Positions 14,104 to 26,924 are shown, numbered from the stretch's first letter. The stretch is 64,000 nucleotides of DNA from Jaapia argillacea MUCL 33604 (GCA_000697665.1 KL197750.1:202778-266777), one strand, 5' to 3'. Notes: generated by a model not told the origin, from the sequence alone. A program made the numbers and translations.

Positions 14104-15158
14104 TCAGAGTTGGGTGGACGCCTTCCAAGCAGCGTAGTACGTCGCCAAACCGTCAACAAGACCAGGCTTCTTGGGTTGCCATCCGAGTAATGCGCGACCA
14201 AGGTAAGGGCGGAGGAGGCAGGTTGTTCCGAGGGCGACCTCATACACTACGAGGCCAAGATCAATATGACGAGAAGTAATAGTAGAGATATACCCACAAT
14301 TAGATGGTTTGATGTACTCATAACCCTTCACGCCAGCGACCTCTGCCAACTTTGCCAAAACGTCATCGGCGCTCTCGGTTAGATCGTTGGCAGCATCAAA
14401 CACAAGTCCTCCAAGTGTTTGTCCCTTCTCCGCCACCCGGAGGTACAGATCAGCGAGATCGTCGCAATGAATCAAAGCGTATCTGCCTCCTGGAGTGCCA
14501 TACCAGGCGACTTTCCCTTCACTAGCACTCTTAAAGAGCGGGGCAAGCAACGATCCCGATCGCCCATAAAGAAGAGCGGGTCGAATGACCACAGTGTTCA
14601 GGATAGGGTCGTGGAGAACCTCCTGCTCTCGACCGACTCGCCATGAAACAAGGTCGACAGGCTTGAAGCAAGGAGTGGTGTCGGTGATGATCTCTGTACG
14701 GCTATCGCCATGTACCCAAGTACCGGAGGTGTAGATATAAGTAAGTTTGGGGGCGTGTGAAGGGCGGTGCGTCTGAGTGGCAGCGCTGAGGTCCTTGAGA
14801 ACCTTGAGCGAAAGTGTACCAATCTCAGCACCTCCAATGGCTTCGATGACGACGTCTAGACCAGATGCGAATTGGACCCATTTTTCGGTTTGGCCTGCTT
14901 CAGCGACGATGGGGATAACTAGAAACAACTCTAGTTAGGGAGCGAGCTGGGTTGTCGTAAGAGACAACTCACTTTCTTCTGCTGCGAGCTGCTTCGCCTT
15001 GGCCTCGGAGCGGGTGACGCCATATACGACATGACCAGCACGCACGAGTGCCTGAGCGACGGGCAAGCCAATGAATCCAGACGCACTAGGGCAATCTCAT
15101 CAGTCCACTAAACGAACAAAGAACAATCATGGACATACCCAAGGACGAGGACCTTCAT
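14104..15158 (-). CDS. Atypical SDR / NAD(P)-binding epimerase-like protein
   Basis: This is an NAD(P)-binding Rossmann-fold protein of the extended/atypical SDR type (epimerase and NmrA-like). The first exon is tiny, MKVLVLG, and splicing gives LGASGFIGLPVAQAL, the GxxGxxG nucleotide-binding motif. After a second intron come VVIEAIGG, YIYTSGTWVHGDS and VGREQEVL; the usual YxxxK catalytic pair is not evident, so it may be a non-classical enzyme or a redox-sensing protein. NTVVIRPALLYGRSGSLL and GRYALIHCDDLADLYL are typical of the epimerase-like group. A third intron near 14240-14296 joins to VYEVALGTTCLLRPYLGRAL. The protein is about 320 residues and has no signal peptide. Its reaction is unknown. 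Confidence 0.78.
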
Positions 15159-15248
15159 TTGTCCAATGTCAGGGAGAGGGATTGCTGTTGATGAGTTGTA
15201 TGAATGACAAGGAATGATAGTGGCCCAGGTTCCCTAAGGCCAAGCTCT

Positions 15249-15254
15249 CTTATA
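15249..15254 (-). promoter_or_regulatory. TATA box of the SDR-like gene
   Basis: The minus strand reads TATAAG about 90 bp upstream of the start at 15158. Confidence 0.4.
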
Positions 15255-15624
15255 GGGACGAGATGAACTTCGTCTCTCCATCTTCATCTTGATTAGGTCG
15301 AATACGATATTTCGGTCATATTCGTGGGTAGCTCTCGGTGTTTGATTGCAGGATTAGATGTATTGTATGGGAATGGATAGGAACAAGTGGTGGATAATCG
15401 GTCACCAGAGTGGATTCGAATGGTGCAAAACGTGTGTCGGGAGCTTCTCGGAAATCGCCGACAGATAACGATTGGGTGCTTAGAACTTCGGCACCTAGAG
15501 GTAGGAGGAAGTATCGTCACTGTGCTGCGACGAGTTGAGTCGAAGCATCAGATTCCGTACTCGATCCAGAGTAAACGTGAGAATGGCACCTCTCGAGAAG
15601 TCGGTGGAGGTAGCCCCGTCATGA
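15255..15624. other. Intergenic, no gene recognised
   Basis: This is upstream of the SDR-like gene and downstream of the putative membrane protein. No supported feature is seen. Confidence 0.4.
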
Positions 15625-16852
15625 TCACACCATGGAAATCGCGTCCACAAGAGGGCCAGAAGCTGAAGGCGATGCAGGGAGGGTAACTTGAGGACTAGGA
15701 GTCGTGTCAGTTCCATGAGGTGCATCCGTAGGTTGAGGTATGGGGGTGGGTGGATGTGCAGGCTTGTTGTTCGAATCGTGCCCAGCGGTCCTTGTTCGAA
15801 GCTCTTGTAGATCAACCATCGGAATGAAAATGTCTGTATCAAAGAGATCAGCTGCACGTCAAAGATTCCCATACCGACGACGAACACCCCATCATAACTT
15901 GATTCCAAATCCTGTCAAATTCTCCAACGAAGTAGTAGTCAAGGTTCTGGTCGCGAGTGTCGATGTTCTTCCCAACGATGATAGATCCTACCAACGCGTA
16001 AGCGCCCCACAACCCTGGGGATCTAAGCAGAAATATGACGAGAGCAAAAGTCGCAGGGGCTTTTCTGGACCATACGGTGTCAAGAATCATAACCACAAAT
16101 GAGAGGGCAGACCAGATGAGCAACGTGGGTGGAAGGGCAAATGTAAACCCGGCTGCGCGTCGGTGGTGTGCTGCGCAGAACTTCAAACTCACATAACAAT
16201 AAATGCAGTACCCACAGCACAGCGAGCAGGAGACTTACTTTAAGATCCCAAATGGGCATATCATGAACCTTCCAGGCGACTGCAGTCCCGCTGAATATAG
16301 CCATCATTGAAAGGAATAAACTTGAAACTGCAGCAGCGAAGGCTAGAGGAGAGATTTGACGATTGAATGTAAGGAAGACAGCTGAAGCGCTATAATCGTC
16401 ATTGCGTCACAGGCGATCCCTTATTGAAGAATCAAAGATGGCGTACGCAAGACCTTGTGGGGACTAACCATCGTTAGGTAGATTTGAGAATAAGACCGTC
16501 TGAAACTCACGGTATTTGTGACCCTCCCCATGCGATCTTTCAATTTCGATCGAAGATCCTCCCAAGGCTTGAGTCGCTGCGATGAAAATAGGTGAGTCCG
16601 ACATGGACGAGATCCTACAAAACCCACCTCTCGAAGTTCATGTTCCCTACTGGAGAACCCCGCTTCAACACAGACTCGCTCTATCTTAAGGGCTCGATCG
16701 CACCACTCGCCATGCATTTCCGCCATGGTGAAGGTGAAGGTGATTCCGCACAACCAGAGGAAACTCTTAGAGAGCCTCCAAACAGGAGCGAATAAGGATG
16801 GCCGAGGTTGGCGTCGCCGACGAGACCGAATGGGAAGGATAGAAGTTACCAT
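15625..16852 (-). CDS. Putative multi-pass membrane protein, unknown function
   Basis: Exons can be followed on the minus strand, although the model is uncertain. Three hydrophobic segments stand out: SPLAFAAAVSSLFLSMMAIF near 16320, ALPPTLLIWSALSFVVMI near 16120, and FALVIFLLRSPGLWGAYALV near 16030. A conserved-looking piece VAWKVHDMPIWDLK precedes a clean donor (gtaagt). The C-terminus is a hydrophilic Pro/Thr/Ser-rich tail ending PLVDAISMV at 15625. The N-terminal part (frame at 16421-16852 with SKSFLWLCGITFTFTMAEM) is tentative, and I could not join the last two exons with a canonical donor in the right phase. The arrangement resembles the many small transmembrane proteins of agaricomycetes with no assigned role. 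Confidence 0.4.
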
Positions 16853-17611
16853 GATCTCGAGAGTCAACAACCTGTAAAGGGGGGGAGGGGGGTGAACCAA
16901 ATGGCTAATACAGCACAGCAGGTGTACCTCTAGATGTATCATTCTGCTGTCCGTTCAGGATTGATGGTCCAACCAATGATCAACGTGGCGGTGAAAGCGA
17001 CTGAGCTTGGGTAAAGCTGGCTCCAAGCTGGCACCGCCATAGGCATGGTCACCGAGAATGTCAAAGAAGACAAATACAATTTTCGTGTTTTGAAGGTATA
17101 TCCAGTCTGGAAGGCCGTACAGAGTCGAATGGAAGCCCGGAGCACTTTCTGCGGTTATCCCTACGATATAACCCTGGGCAGATGTGAGTGCCGGCATCGC
17201 AGCGGAGTGGTGAAGATGGCCAGCTGTACAGAGTACACAGCTGACATTCGAGGAGCGCTGATCTCCTATATGGAGTATAGCTTCGAGCTGCGACCACAGC
17301 CGGCCCGATGTCCGGATCTAAACCACCTCAAGCATGTTGGGGACAGTGAAAGGAGGCCGCGTGGAAGCACTGGAAGACGAAGCACGGTAGTATGATCATT
17401 CGACCCTTCGAAATTCAAAGTAGGTGATCAGCGAACGGGATATAGAGGTCTCGGAGGTGCCGCAAGGTACGAGCGAGAACTCCAGGATAGGCCGGATGAG
17501 GTGTGGAGAGGACGATGAGGGTCTTGGAGAATAGGTGATCGCACGGGAGTGGAGAGAGGGAGGGAGGGAGGAGCTCGATAACTCTGGCGCGTAGCCTGAA
17601 GGCCGAACCTT
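16853..17611. other. Possible 5' exons of the membrane protein; otherwise unassigned
   Basis: Minus-strand frames here include hydrophobic stretches (VAFTATLIIGWTI near 16980, KIVFVFFDILG near 17080) that could be upstream transmembrane exons of the neighbouring membrane protein. No start or splice chain convinced me. Confidence 0.3.
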
Positions 17612-18759
17612 CTAAACTTCGCGGGACCAGGTATGATATATACCCTGGGTCTTCCACAGGGGTAACAAGTCACGCAAACCCTGTCCAATGAGATTTTCTG
17701 TCATCCTCTCATGCTCATCGACAATGACCAACTTTTCCAATCCACGGAATCGAGGATCCGACACCAAAAAATCAAGGGGTCGTAGTCGATCAGATGCAGA
17801 GTCATTGTCCAATCCAAGGTACCCGCGGATTTGAACTTCACGAAGGGAAGTGGATGGGAGGTGGGATAGGAGTGGAGATAGGAGAGCCATAGCATCGATA
17901 AAGTCAAGGTCGCCTAAGTCACCTTGAGTATTGAATCGTACACTGAATAATTTGAGACGGGGACAGTCTTCCAGAAAGTGTTCGATATCGTAGGCAACTG
18001 AAAAACGAAGGAATCAATAGGCTGGGTCTACTGACGACAATACCGCTACCAACATTTCGCATAATCGACCCCACGAAGATGAATGCTGAACTCCTCCAGA
18101 GATGAACCTGTGACGCGAAGGAATTGCTTGGTGACGGAGAGTTCGGAGGACGGTAACTCGTTCAGAAAGAGGTGCTGGAGGTTGGGAAAGGAGAATGAGT
18201 CCATCATGTAGGATAATACAAGGGCGACGAGGTATTGAACACCAAGTGTCCTGATGTCGCTGCGATGACGAATTTCGGTTTTGCAGTTGTTGATATAACC
18301 GCCAAATATATCCAGCAGGGTCAAGTGAGGGAACATGAGGAGGAGGGCTGAAAAATCCACTATTCGACAATAGAGGAGCGACAACTCGCTGACTGAGGAA
18401 AATTTCGTCAAGGTTTGGAAAATCCATTGGGTATCATCCGTCCACGGGAGGGTAACTTGTAAAAGCACGAGAGAGGGATATTCCAGCTCCAAGATCGGGG
18501 AATGCTTATCCCAAGTGTGGACCTCCAGTCGTCGAACAAAGTTTGCGAGATGAGGCGAGTGGCGAAAGATGCTCTCCAGACGACGAGTTTGAATGGTTTT
18601 TTCGTTGATTGTGATGGTGTGGAAGAGATAATACTCGGCACGAAATCGCCAGGCGCGGCAAGTCAACGCACATGAGCAAAGTGATACCAAAATTCCATCC
18701 CTGGCAACGTGGTCGATAATTCGCTCAACCAGCTCGAGAGGAAGAGAGTTGATGTCCAT
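17612..18759 (-). CDS. F-box-type protein
   Basis: The start MDINSLPLELVERIIDHVAR is a classic F-box opening, followed by SLCSCALTCRAWRFRAEYYL. F-box proteins bring targets to SCF ubiquitin ligases through the adaptor Skp1. The upstream frame is open further, but the F-box start is the natural one. The remainder is leucine-rich (HLANFVRRLEVHTW, FPHLTLLDIFGGYI, FPNLQHLFLNELP). One intron near 18000-18055 leads to the last exon (AYDIEHFLEDCPRLKLFSVR onward), which ends at a TGA after TWSREV; the donor is not perfectly clear (GTTGGT or GTAGCG). The protein is about 365 residues, on the short side for the family. It lies about 240 bp downstream of the P450 gene on the same strand. Confidence 0.72.
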
Positions 18760-19001
18760 TCTGATCAGTAGATGGGTGATTGGGATGAAGCAAGACCGGA
18801 AGTTGCCGAAGGTAGTCCAACAGCCAGGCATTGGAGATTCGAACTCTTCGAATTGTTGTATACACAGTAATTGTAAAGGCAACCATAATGAATCATTACG
18901 AGTCCAAAGGCCGCCCGACGCCAAGCGTTATGACTCCTAATAAATAATTTCTACCAAAACCCTCCCATCCCAAAATCATCTTCAAAAATGCCCCTCGCCA
19001 T

Positions 19002-21132
19002 TCACCGCTCATCCACATCCAAGCCCAAAACCTGCCATTCCGATTGAGCCTCTTCGAACGACCTCCTGATAATATCTGCGTGCTTCTCCGACCTCGGCTT
19101 GAATTTGACCCCAAAAATCTTCGGAACGCTGACGAACCCATCGGTGAAAGTGCCCTCCTCGTCGTTAATATCGGGTACGATAGGGTTCTTCGTCTTGGGG
19201 TCAATGGGAGCTTCAAGGTCGATTCCCCAGATAATGCGAGAAAGGACGATGAAGAGGGAGGCCTCAGCAATATGGGAACCTTGGCAGAAGCGCCTTCCCC
19301 AACCAAACACATAACTATAGAGCAGATTGTGAGTGGAGGGAATGAGGTGAGAATGAGGATGCGTACTGGTCGCGATCATGCATATCAGGTCCACTACTCC
19401 ACTTTGTTTGTTCATTCTGCTTGTAAAACCTCTCCGGGTCAAACGCCTGGGGATTCGGGTAGCGGATGGGGTCCATGTGAATGGTCCACACATTTCCGAT
19501 GACCGTTGAACCCTTGGGAATGAAATGTCCTTCGTACACGTCGTCCTGGTCCGCAGAATGAGGGATTCCTACAAACTGGTTATCAGAATCCGCACCAACG
19601 CCAAAGAAAATACATGTCATACCCATGATAGTCGGTGGCCTGCGTCGCAAAGTCTCCTTGATACAAGCGATCAAATACGGCATATTCGCCTCATCCTCCC
19701 ATGTAGGTAATCTATCAGGCCCAACCACCGAATCAACCTCCTCCTTAACCTTCTTCAGAACAAGCGGGTGACTCAGCATGAAAAGGAAGAATGACTGCAT
19801 GGTGCTGGCAGTGGTATCGGATCCGGCTTCGAGGACAGTCGCAGCGGTGTACGCAAGCAGTTTATCCTTGAGCCAACCGTTCTCGGTAAGACCGCACCCG
19901 GGTGCGTCCTCGATACCACTTTCAGCGCGCTGGCGAAGATATTCGCCAACGTAGCAGTCTCGTGCAATACCGTTTTTCATATCGTTCTTGATGTCTTCGA
20001 GGAGGCCGCCCCACAGTTCCATCTCCCTAAGACGGAAGGAAGATCAGAAGGGTAGTTGGAAAATAGAAGAAGGTAATACCATTCGTGCATCTTGCGACCT
20101 TCGACCCTCCATGGAGCGAGCCAATCAGGTAACTTGCGCAGAATGGGGAATGCATCGGCCCTGAAGAGAGGTGAGTGTATGTTAGGTCTATTGGGGGGAA
20201 ACGACATACAAATAGTTGCCCGGCTGTCCGACGGTAGTAAAATTGGCCAAGACGTCGTAAATCTTGTGTCTAAAGGAGGATTAAGTACCGTATCATCCAG
20301 GTCACAGGAATACGAACAAGTAAGGGTTGTCATTAATCTTGCTGACTCGCTTTCCGTAGACGATGGTCATGACAATACTTGTGGTCTGAGAATCGAACGA
20401 CGTTGAGATAGGCGGAGTAGTGGCGAAACTTTCCGCTTACATATCTGCGAATCAACGAGAACCAGTGACCCTCTGGCACTTCTCCGTTCGGACCAATAAC
20501 CTGCGGCTCTGTAACACTCCTATCCCCGTGAGTCATAATATCATACAAAAGAACTCGAGACTCCAAATCTTGAGCGGGCCTTATCTTCTTCGAGGGTCCA
20601 GGTCCAATCGCCGATTGGAGACTTCGCCTCGCGGTCTTCGTATAAAGTACGGTCAGGATCTGACGACCGTACTGAATGAGAGGACGACGAACCTTCCACT
20701 CCCTGTCATACGGCAAGAAAACCAATCTCTGACCAGCGCTCATAATATCATGTGCGACATGTGGAGGGGAACGGCTCGAGTAAATGTTACTGCGTCGGAC
20801 AAAGAGTTCGTCAGCGGCATCAGCGGTGTTGAGGACAATAACGTCTTGGGGACCGAGTTTGAGATGGAAGATAGAACCGAATTTCTGCGCCCAACGACGG
20901 AACTAGGTATTGCCATCATGTTAAATCGAAGTCGAATGCAGGCAGAAGAAGAACTCGCCTGAGGGTAGGGTCGGAGCGCCGGAACTTGGAAGAGGTTCCC
21001 AAATAATGGTACGCCAGGCGGTCCCGGCGGTAAGTTCTTTCTGGCCCTTCTCGAGCGGATTACCGCAATAGATATGGCGGTGAGCACGATCACCAGAACT
21101 TCGACTGAGTACATCATCGGGTTGAAGGCCAT
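19002..21132 (-). CDS. Cytochrome P450 monooxygenase
   Basis: This is a membrane-anchored heme monooxygenase of the fungal microsomal type, working with NADPH-P450 reductase. The start MAFNPMMYSVEVLVIVLTAI is the transmembrane anchor, followed by the proline hinge LPPGPPGVPLFGN. The helix C motif WKVRR, helix I AGSDTT, the ExxR of helix K (KETLRR), DPERF, and the heme-binding loop FGWGRRFCQGSHIA, with its ligand cysteine, are all present. About nine short introns interrupt the gene and the product is about 510 residues, the normal length. The C-terminal exon runs on to VLGLDVDER. The sequence resembles the large CYP5144/CYP620-like fungal groups in style, but I cannot assign a family. A TATA box lies about 65 bp upstream of the start. 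Confidence 0.88.
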
Positions 21133-21193
21133 GTGTGAGCTGCGAGGCTGGGGAGGGATTGGGTCGTGGTACGTCTCAGAGAAAGCAGCCAGC

Positions 21194-21200
21194 ATTTATA
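21194..21200 (-). promoter_or_regulatory. TATA box of the P450 gene
   Basis: The minus strand reads TATAAAT about 62-68 bp before the start codon at 21132. Confidence 0.5.
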
Positions 21201-22148
21201 GACAGTGCGGTTTCAGGGCGGATACTTGATGTGTGGAGATTTACATGAAGCAATCGGAGAGTGAGTGGGCCCAGCACCATGATAGCTTGCGAAGAAGCGA
21301 TGGATATTGCTCTAATCTGAGGCTGCTCAACAATCTCCGTTTGGAGTGTTGGGGAAGGTCCGGTAGAAGGGTTCAGGAGAGATAGCATGTCCGAGGGGTA
21401 GGATTGTTACTGAAAGCACATATCCACAAGGAGGCCACATGGATAATCTGGGGAAACAAGTCGCCGGATACTGTAAGAACGCCTTGTGCCGGGCGAAGGA
21501 TGCTTTTCGGCAACATGAGCCTCTGCTAAGGGGAATAGAATGGTGATTCCAGGTCCAACATTGCTTTCTTCGTAAGGAACCAAACCTAAATGCTAACCCT
21601 GAAGTTTATAACATAACAAAGATAACATCCATGAATAGGACGGTGAAAAAGGGCCGGTCGAGGAGACTGCACCTCAAGGATCAGATCCGTCTCACCCGCC
21701 ACTGTCTTACCGTAAGGACCGACAGCAAAAGTGTTCGCCCACGGTTCGGGGTTCGTGCAGAATTGGACAGTGGCTGGCTCCAGAATACCATTCCGAGTCG
21801 AGGGCAGGGAGCCACAAGGAGTTCAGAGGCAAGATGGCCACGCAACGACCCTGGGACCGCCGCGCCGAACCGAATTGCCGCATTTGGGACACGCTCTTGT
21901 CGCCGACACCATCACCCCTCCGGATATCCATGTGGGTCTCATTTGAAGAAACAGCAAAACTCGAAACGAAGATGAAGTCGGAAATCAATCTTCACTTGAC
22001 CCTCATCTATGTCCACCTCGTCGTCGGTGACGAACGTCTCGGTCCTTGGAGAGCCTACTCACGACCCAATGAATGACCACAGTGATGGTGAGCCTTTCTA
22101 TGGTCTAGCGAAGGGTTGTCATTAACATATGCCATGTTTTTTGTCGGA
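21201..22148. other. Divergent intergenic region (P450 / MFS transporter)
   Basis: This space separates the divergently transcribed P450 and MFS transporter genes and must hold both promoters. Open frames of 70-114 codons at 21631-21975 have no recognisable content. Confidence 0.45.
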
Positions 22149-23944
22149 ATGATAACTTCAGCGACTTCTGATGCCCTACGAGCAGGCTTACCGCCTCGGA
22201 CTACCATTTCCACCACCACATTACAGGACAAGCAAGCTTTGACCGAAGCCTCTGAGAAGCCCCTGGAATCTCCGTCTATAGCTTCGCAACTTCCAATAGA
22301 GAACAAACAACCAGAACCGTTACCACCTCCAGATGGTGGTTTAGACGCTTGGCTCACCGTCATGGGTTCATGCCTTGTTGCATTCTGCACCTTCGGGTTC
22401 GTCCAGCAGTTGACCTTTGACGTCCTTGCACACAGATTCATATCCGTTTAGAATCGTTGGCTCTTTCGGAGCGTTCTCAGACTTCTACCATACGACATTC
22501 TTGACGAACTACTCACCAACCGTTGTCACCATGATCGGGGCCATGCAGGTTTTCGTCCTCTACATGCGTACGCTTCCCATCTATTCAGTATGACTGTGAA
22601 AGTGCTAAATTATAAATCAAACAGATGGTTCATTTGTGGGCCCAATATTTGACGCCTACGGGCCACGATACATGATCCCAGGCAGCGGAATCGTAGCCAG
22701 CTTCGCCCTTTTCATGCTCTCAATAACCAAATCCCAACAAATCTGGCAACAGTATCTCACACAAGCCATCCTTTTCCCTGTCGGTGCTGGTTTCGGGTGC
22801 GCCAAATCCTCGCTCTTCAGGCTCACCCAACTGATTTGTCGTAATATACTCAGGTTCTTCCCAGCGGTCGCAGTAGTCGCACATTGGTTCCGTAAACGAG
22901 CTGCGTACGCATTAGGATGTGTAGTGGGTGGGGCAGCGGCAGGCAATATCGTCTTCCCTATCCTCCTTCACAAACTCATTCCAAAGATCGGATTTGGTGA
23001 GTTGTCTGCCCTTTTACTTGCTTCAAGCCGTAATTCATATCTTGGCTCCACCAGGCTGGTCTGTGCGAATAGTGGCGTTCATCGTGATCGCATGTTATGT
23101 TGTTGCAAGTGTGACGATCAAAGTCCGCCGACCTCCCAAACCCCTTCCTCCCCTCACCAAGATGTTTGATTACCAAGCATTTGCCGATATTCGATTCTTG
23201 TTGTTTGCGATTGGAGGATGGTTCTTCGTCTTCTCCGCATTCAACCCGTTCTTCTATGTGGGCCAGTATGGAATTGTTGTCAATGGATCCAACTCAGTAA
23301 CGCCCTACTTGCTCGCGATCATGTCGGCTGCTTCTCTCGTTGGACGAGTTCTTCCTGGTTTCATCGCCGACAAAGTTGGGAGGTTAGAAGATTCCTCATT
23401 CACACATTCACCCCGCACCACTCGATCTGATTCTTAATCTTCAGATTTAATACCATCTGCGCGACTTCAACCGCTTCTGGAATCCTATGTCTTGCCATGT
23501 GGTATACCTCCACAGCTCCCGGTGCAGTGGCAGCCTTCGCAGCCCTTTACGGTTTCTTTTCAGGACCATTCTTCTCACTGCTTCCAGTACGTCCTCCCCT
23601 TCTCTCGCCATTTACTTATTTCGCGTCTCATGTACAATGTGATACAGGCATGCATAGCTCAAATAACACCCATCGAAAAGATAGGCGCCAGAATCGGGAT
23701 CATGTTCGCTTTTCTATCGACGGGAACATTATCGGGTAGCCCAATTGGTGGGGTTTTCATCAAGCTAGAGACGAAGGCGCACTTCGATAATCTAATCCTC
23801 TATACGGTGAGATTGACTCGCTTGTTCTTGAATTTGCGAAGGTACTCATCATGTTATCGATAGGGAGTAATGGCTCTTGCTGGTGCCGCTTTCCTTATAG
23901 CTGCTCGGTTTGCTTGTGATAGAAGGCTGCTCGCTGCAATTTAA
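22149..23944 (+). CDS. Monocarboxylate transporter-like MFS permease
   Basis: This is a 12-TM major facilitator of the fungal monocarboxylate-porter type. The cytosolic N-terminus is hydrophilic and leads to the hallmark PDGGLDAWLTVMGSCLVAFC. Splicing then gives GSFGAFSDFYHTTFL, SFVGPIFDAYGPRYMIPGSG, AVVAHWFRKRAAYALGCVVG, MSAASLVGRVLPGFIADKVG and RIGIMFAFLSTGTLSGSPIG, all typical of MCT-like proteins. The frame ends CDRRLLAAI at 23944. At least seven short introns are present. I chose the ATG at 22149; another in-frame ATG at 22134 is possible. The substrate is unknown: relatives move monocarboxylates, riboflavin, nicotinate or secondary metabolites. It lies between P450 and GMC oxidase genes, which suggests a role in uptake or export of a metabolite they handle (inference). 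Confidence 0.84.
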
Positions 23945-24690
23945 TCCGCCTCTCTCTCGCTCCCTCTGTTGATTTATTTGGTTGGATGGGTACTCCGAGG
24001 GCCTTTATTCGTACAATCCAATTTATCGAAGATATCAATCTAATAATGCTTAGAAAACTTCGATTCCACTGTCTACATGTAAATATCATCAATGTAGAGA
24101 AGCCTCGTAAACTCTGCTATGTTGCTTCACCTGCATGTAATGAGTACTGGAAGGGCTTCCACTACTCCCCTGTATGACATATACGAGCCGCATTGTGAAA
24201 GCGGACTAGATACCTGTTTCACCGTCGCGACGCCCAGCTGCGGTAGCCATTGGACATGATCATGGGGCACTACCCAGGTTGACGGTGAGTGAGAGAGTTA
24301 GAGATCGTTCAGAGATGACGACCTTTATTCCATCACCGACCGAGCGCCTTTGAAGAGACTTTCGTGGGGTGCTTCACTTGGCATCATCTGCCAGGCTTTC
24401 CGTCCTCCACCCCACAACTTGGAGACAAGTTCAACGAGAGCAAACCACGAAATTACGGTTGTGTCACGAAGACTGATGAGGGGCTGATATTTACAGTTAA
24501 TCGTCAGTTATCAAGGTTGAAGCTTTGAAAGATCCCAACATCACGAATTCCTGTTGCTGGAGCGTGCGAGGAGGAAAGTAGAAGATCAATAGGAGCGAAT
24601 TTGAGATTTGATTGCATCGATCCCAACCACAAAAATGCAGATAAATATAAACAAAAATTAAGTATGCAAGTTAGCCCCCTCCGCTCGACT
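23945..24690. other. Convergent intergenic region
   Basis: This lies between the 3' ends of the MFS gene (+) and the GMC oxidoreductase (-). Nothing was recognised apart from the expected 3' regions. Confidence 0.45.
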
Positions 24691-26787
24691 TCACTGAGCA
24701 GCCTTGATCAAATCCGCCGCCTTCTCCGCCACCATATACACCGGCGCCATAGTATTCGCCGACGAAATAACGGGGAAAATACTCGCATCTGCAACTCTCA
24801 AATTCTTGGTCCCATAAACCACCAACTTCGCATCCACAACCCCTCCATCCCCTCTAGGTTTCATCGCACAAGTGCCCGAGGCCTGATAAATAGGATGTCC
24901 AGTAGCTTGAATGGCAGCTAGGATATCAGCGTCGGATGTAGCGTTTAAGCCGGGATAGGCTTCGGTTATGACGATAGGTGCCATGGTTTGAGAAAGCATC
25001 GCTTCTCGGACTTGTTTGAATGCGTAGATAGCTACTTGTTGGTCGATGGAGGATTGGAGCCAGTTGGGTTGGACGATGGGTTTGACGGTGGTGGAGTTTG
25101 AGATGATGGAAAGGTTGCCACGGGAGAAGGGGTAGGAGATGACAGCTCCTGGTGTAACGAAGTTACCCGTCTTACCAGGGACCGCTCCAGAAGCCTAAAC
25201 GCAAAAAAAAGAGTGAGTACAATGCATAGATACCCAAAAAAGCTGGCGAAACTTACGATAATCTCAAGCTGAACATGATTCCAATCCTCCCTCAAATCAA
25301 TCAACTCCTGCGCTCCAATACTCTCCAAGAACTCATCCGGTAACCTCTCCCAAGTACTCATACTAGAAATAGCACCAGCAAACTCTCCCTCCCCATATGT
25401 CTCCCACTGATTCAAATAATCAGCATACTTGGTAGCGTTATTCAAGAACTGAACGGCGCTGGTGATGTTACTGATGACTTCGTACACCGGACCGAAGAAT
25501 AGATGATCGGTCATGTTTTGGCCTACGCCTGGTAAGGAAACGCGAAGTGGGATGTTATTGGCTGCGAGTTGGTCGGCGGGTCCGATACCAGAAACCATCA
25601 ATAGCTGTGGGGAGCCAAAGGCGCCTGCGGCGAGTACGACTTCCTTGTTGGCATACACCACCTTCGTAGCCCCAGTCTTGTCCCTATACTCGACGCCACT
25701 CACAACCAAAGGCGCAGACGAAGCAGCTGTAGGGTTGAACAAAAGCCGAGTGGCAAGAGCGTGTGTGAGGTAATGGAAATTAGGTCTCGAGGCAGCTTGA
25801 AGCCCGAAACTCGTCCAAGAAGAATCCCGATTCTCGTTTTTGGGGTTAACGGTAGTAGCCAGATAGGATTGGCCAATGGGAGATCCGTCATTACTTTCTT
25901 TTTCCTGGAGGTTCAAACCGGATGTGTTGGCTAATGCTTCGCTAAAGTAGATGGAGGCTGGTTCGATGTAGTGGCCGTAGGTTACTTGGAGAGGACCTCC
26001 GCCTGGGTAATCGTATGCGGATTGGTCGTAGGCGATGAATGATTGGTTAGCGAGTGGTGGGGTAAAGTGACAACTCTGGATATGGGGACACGTCAATTGT
26101 GAAGAAAAAGCCAAGGGAGGGTAAGGGAGTACACACCTTTTTGAAGTAAGGATATACGCCTTCCCAATCCCAGCCTGCATTCCCGATCTCGGCCCATTTG
26201 TCGAAAGGAGCAGCTGAACCTCGGGTATAAGCCATAAAATTCGTGGAACTAACCAAATCAACGATTAGAGTCCAGCATCAACGTCTATAGGAGGTATGTC
26301 ATACCTTGATCCACCAAGGACGTATCCTCTCGGATAGGCAATCTGGCGATTTTGCATGTTGACTTGGGGTGCAGTTGTATAATTCCAATCTACCATCGAG
26401 CCACCCGTTACTGTAAGATCCAGCCCGGGAACGCTATAAAACGCATGAAAAACCCAAGTCAGATATTCTGTAGGTTTGGAAGACAGGATGGGAGATGACT
26501 CACGTGATATTAAAGTCATCGGAATAGTCAAGACCAGCTTCGAGAACCAGCACTGAAATCTTGGGGTTCTCTGTCAAGCGGTTCGCAATGACCAGACCTG
26601 CGTTTCCCCCTAGAAAAAAGTATGGGTATTAGAGGATAATCCAAGAAACTGAGTCGGTGCTCTCAAACGTACCTCCGACGACAATATAATCATATTGAGG
26701 CGACGACGCTGTCGTTTGGCCAAGTACGAGAGAAGCGGAGGCCAAAGCGCCAGTTATTACGACACCAGCAAAGTTCAAGAAGCCCAT
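24691..26787 (-). CDS. Secreted GMC oxidoreductase (aryl-alcohol oxidase-like), catalytic His replaced
   Basis: GMC oxidoreductases are FAD enzymes that oxidise alcohols or sugars; secreted ones help wood-decay fungi make hydrogen peroxide. The start MGFLNFAGVVITGALASASL is a signal peptide. Then come YDYIVVGGGNAGLVIANRL (the GxGxxG FAD motif), YPRGYVLGGSSSTNFM (GMC signature 1) and AAGAFGSPQLLMVSGIGP (signature 2). Several NxS/T sites fit secretion. The C-terminal block reads HPIYQASGTCAM and later SSANTMAPVYMVAEKAADLI. Relatives have His in the position of Q (YHxxGTC) and His or Asn where ANT stands. Here the pair is Gln/Asn, so the catalytic base is missing. Length (about 600 residues) and introns look normal, and no stop breaks the frame. 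It may have lost oxidase activity or gained another. Confidence 0.86.
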
Positions 26788-26924
26788 TACGAAAGCTCTT
26801 CAGATGTTCCCAAGAGATTATCTTTCGAAAAGGGCAACTTCGACTTCTCCCGATGAGTGAGAGTGAGATTGAGAGAGAAGCTGCGAACTCTGAGTGGTGT
26901 TCTTCAGCGCCTCCCAACCCTCCA

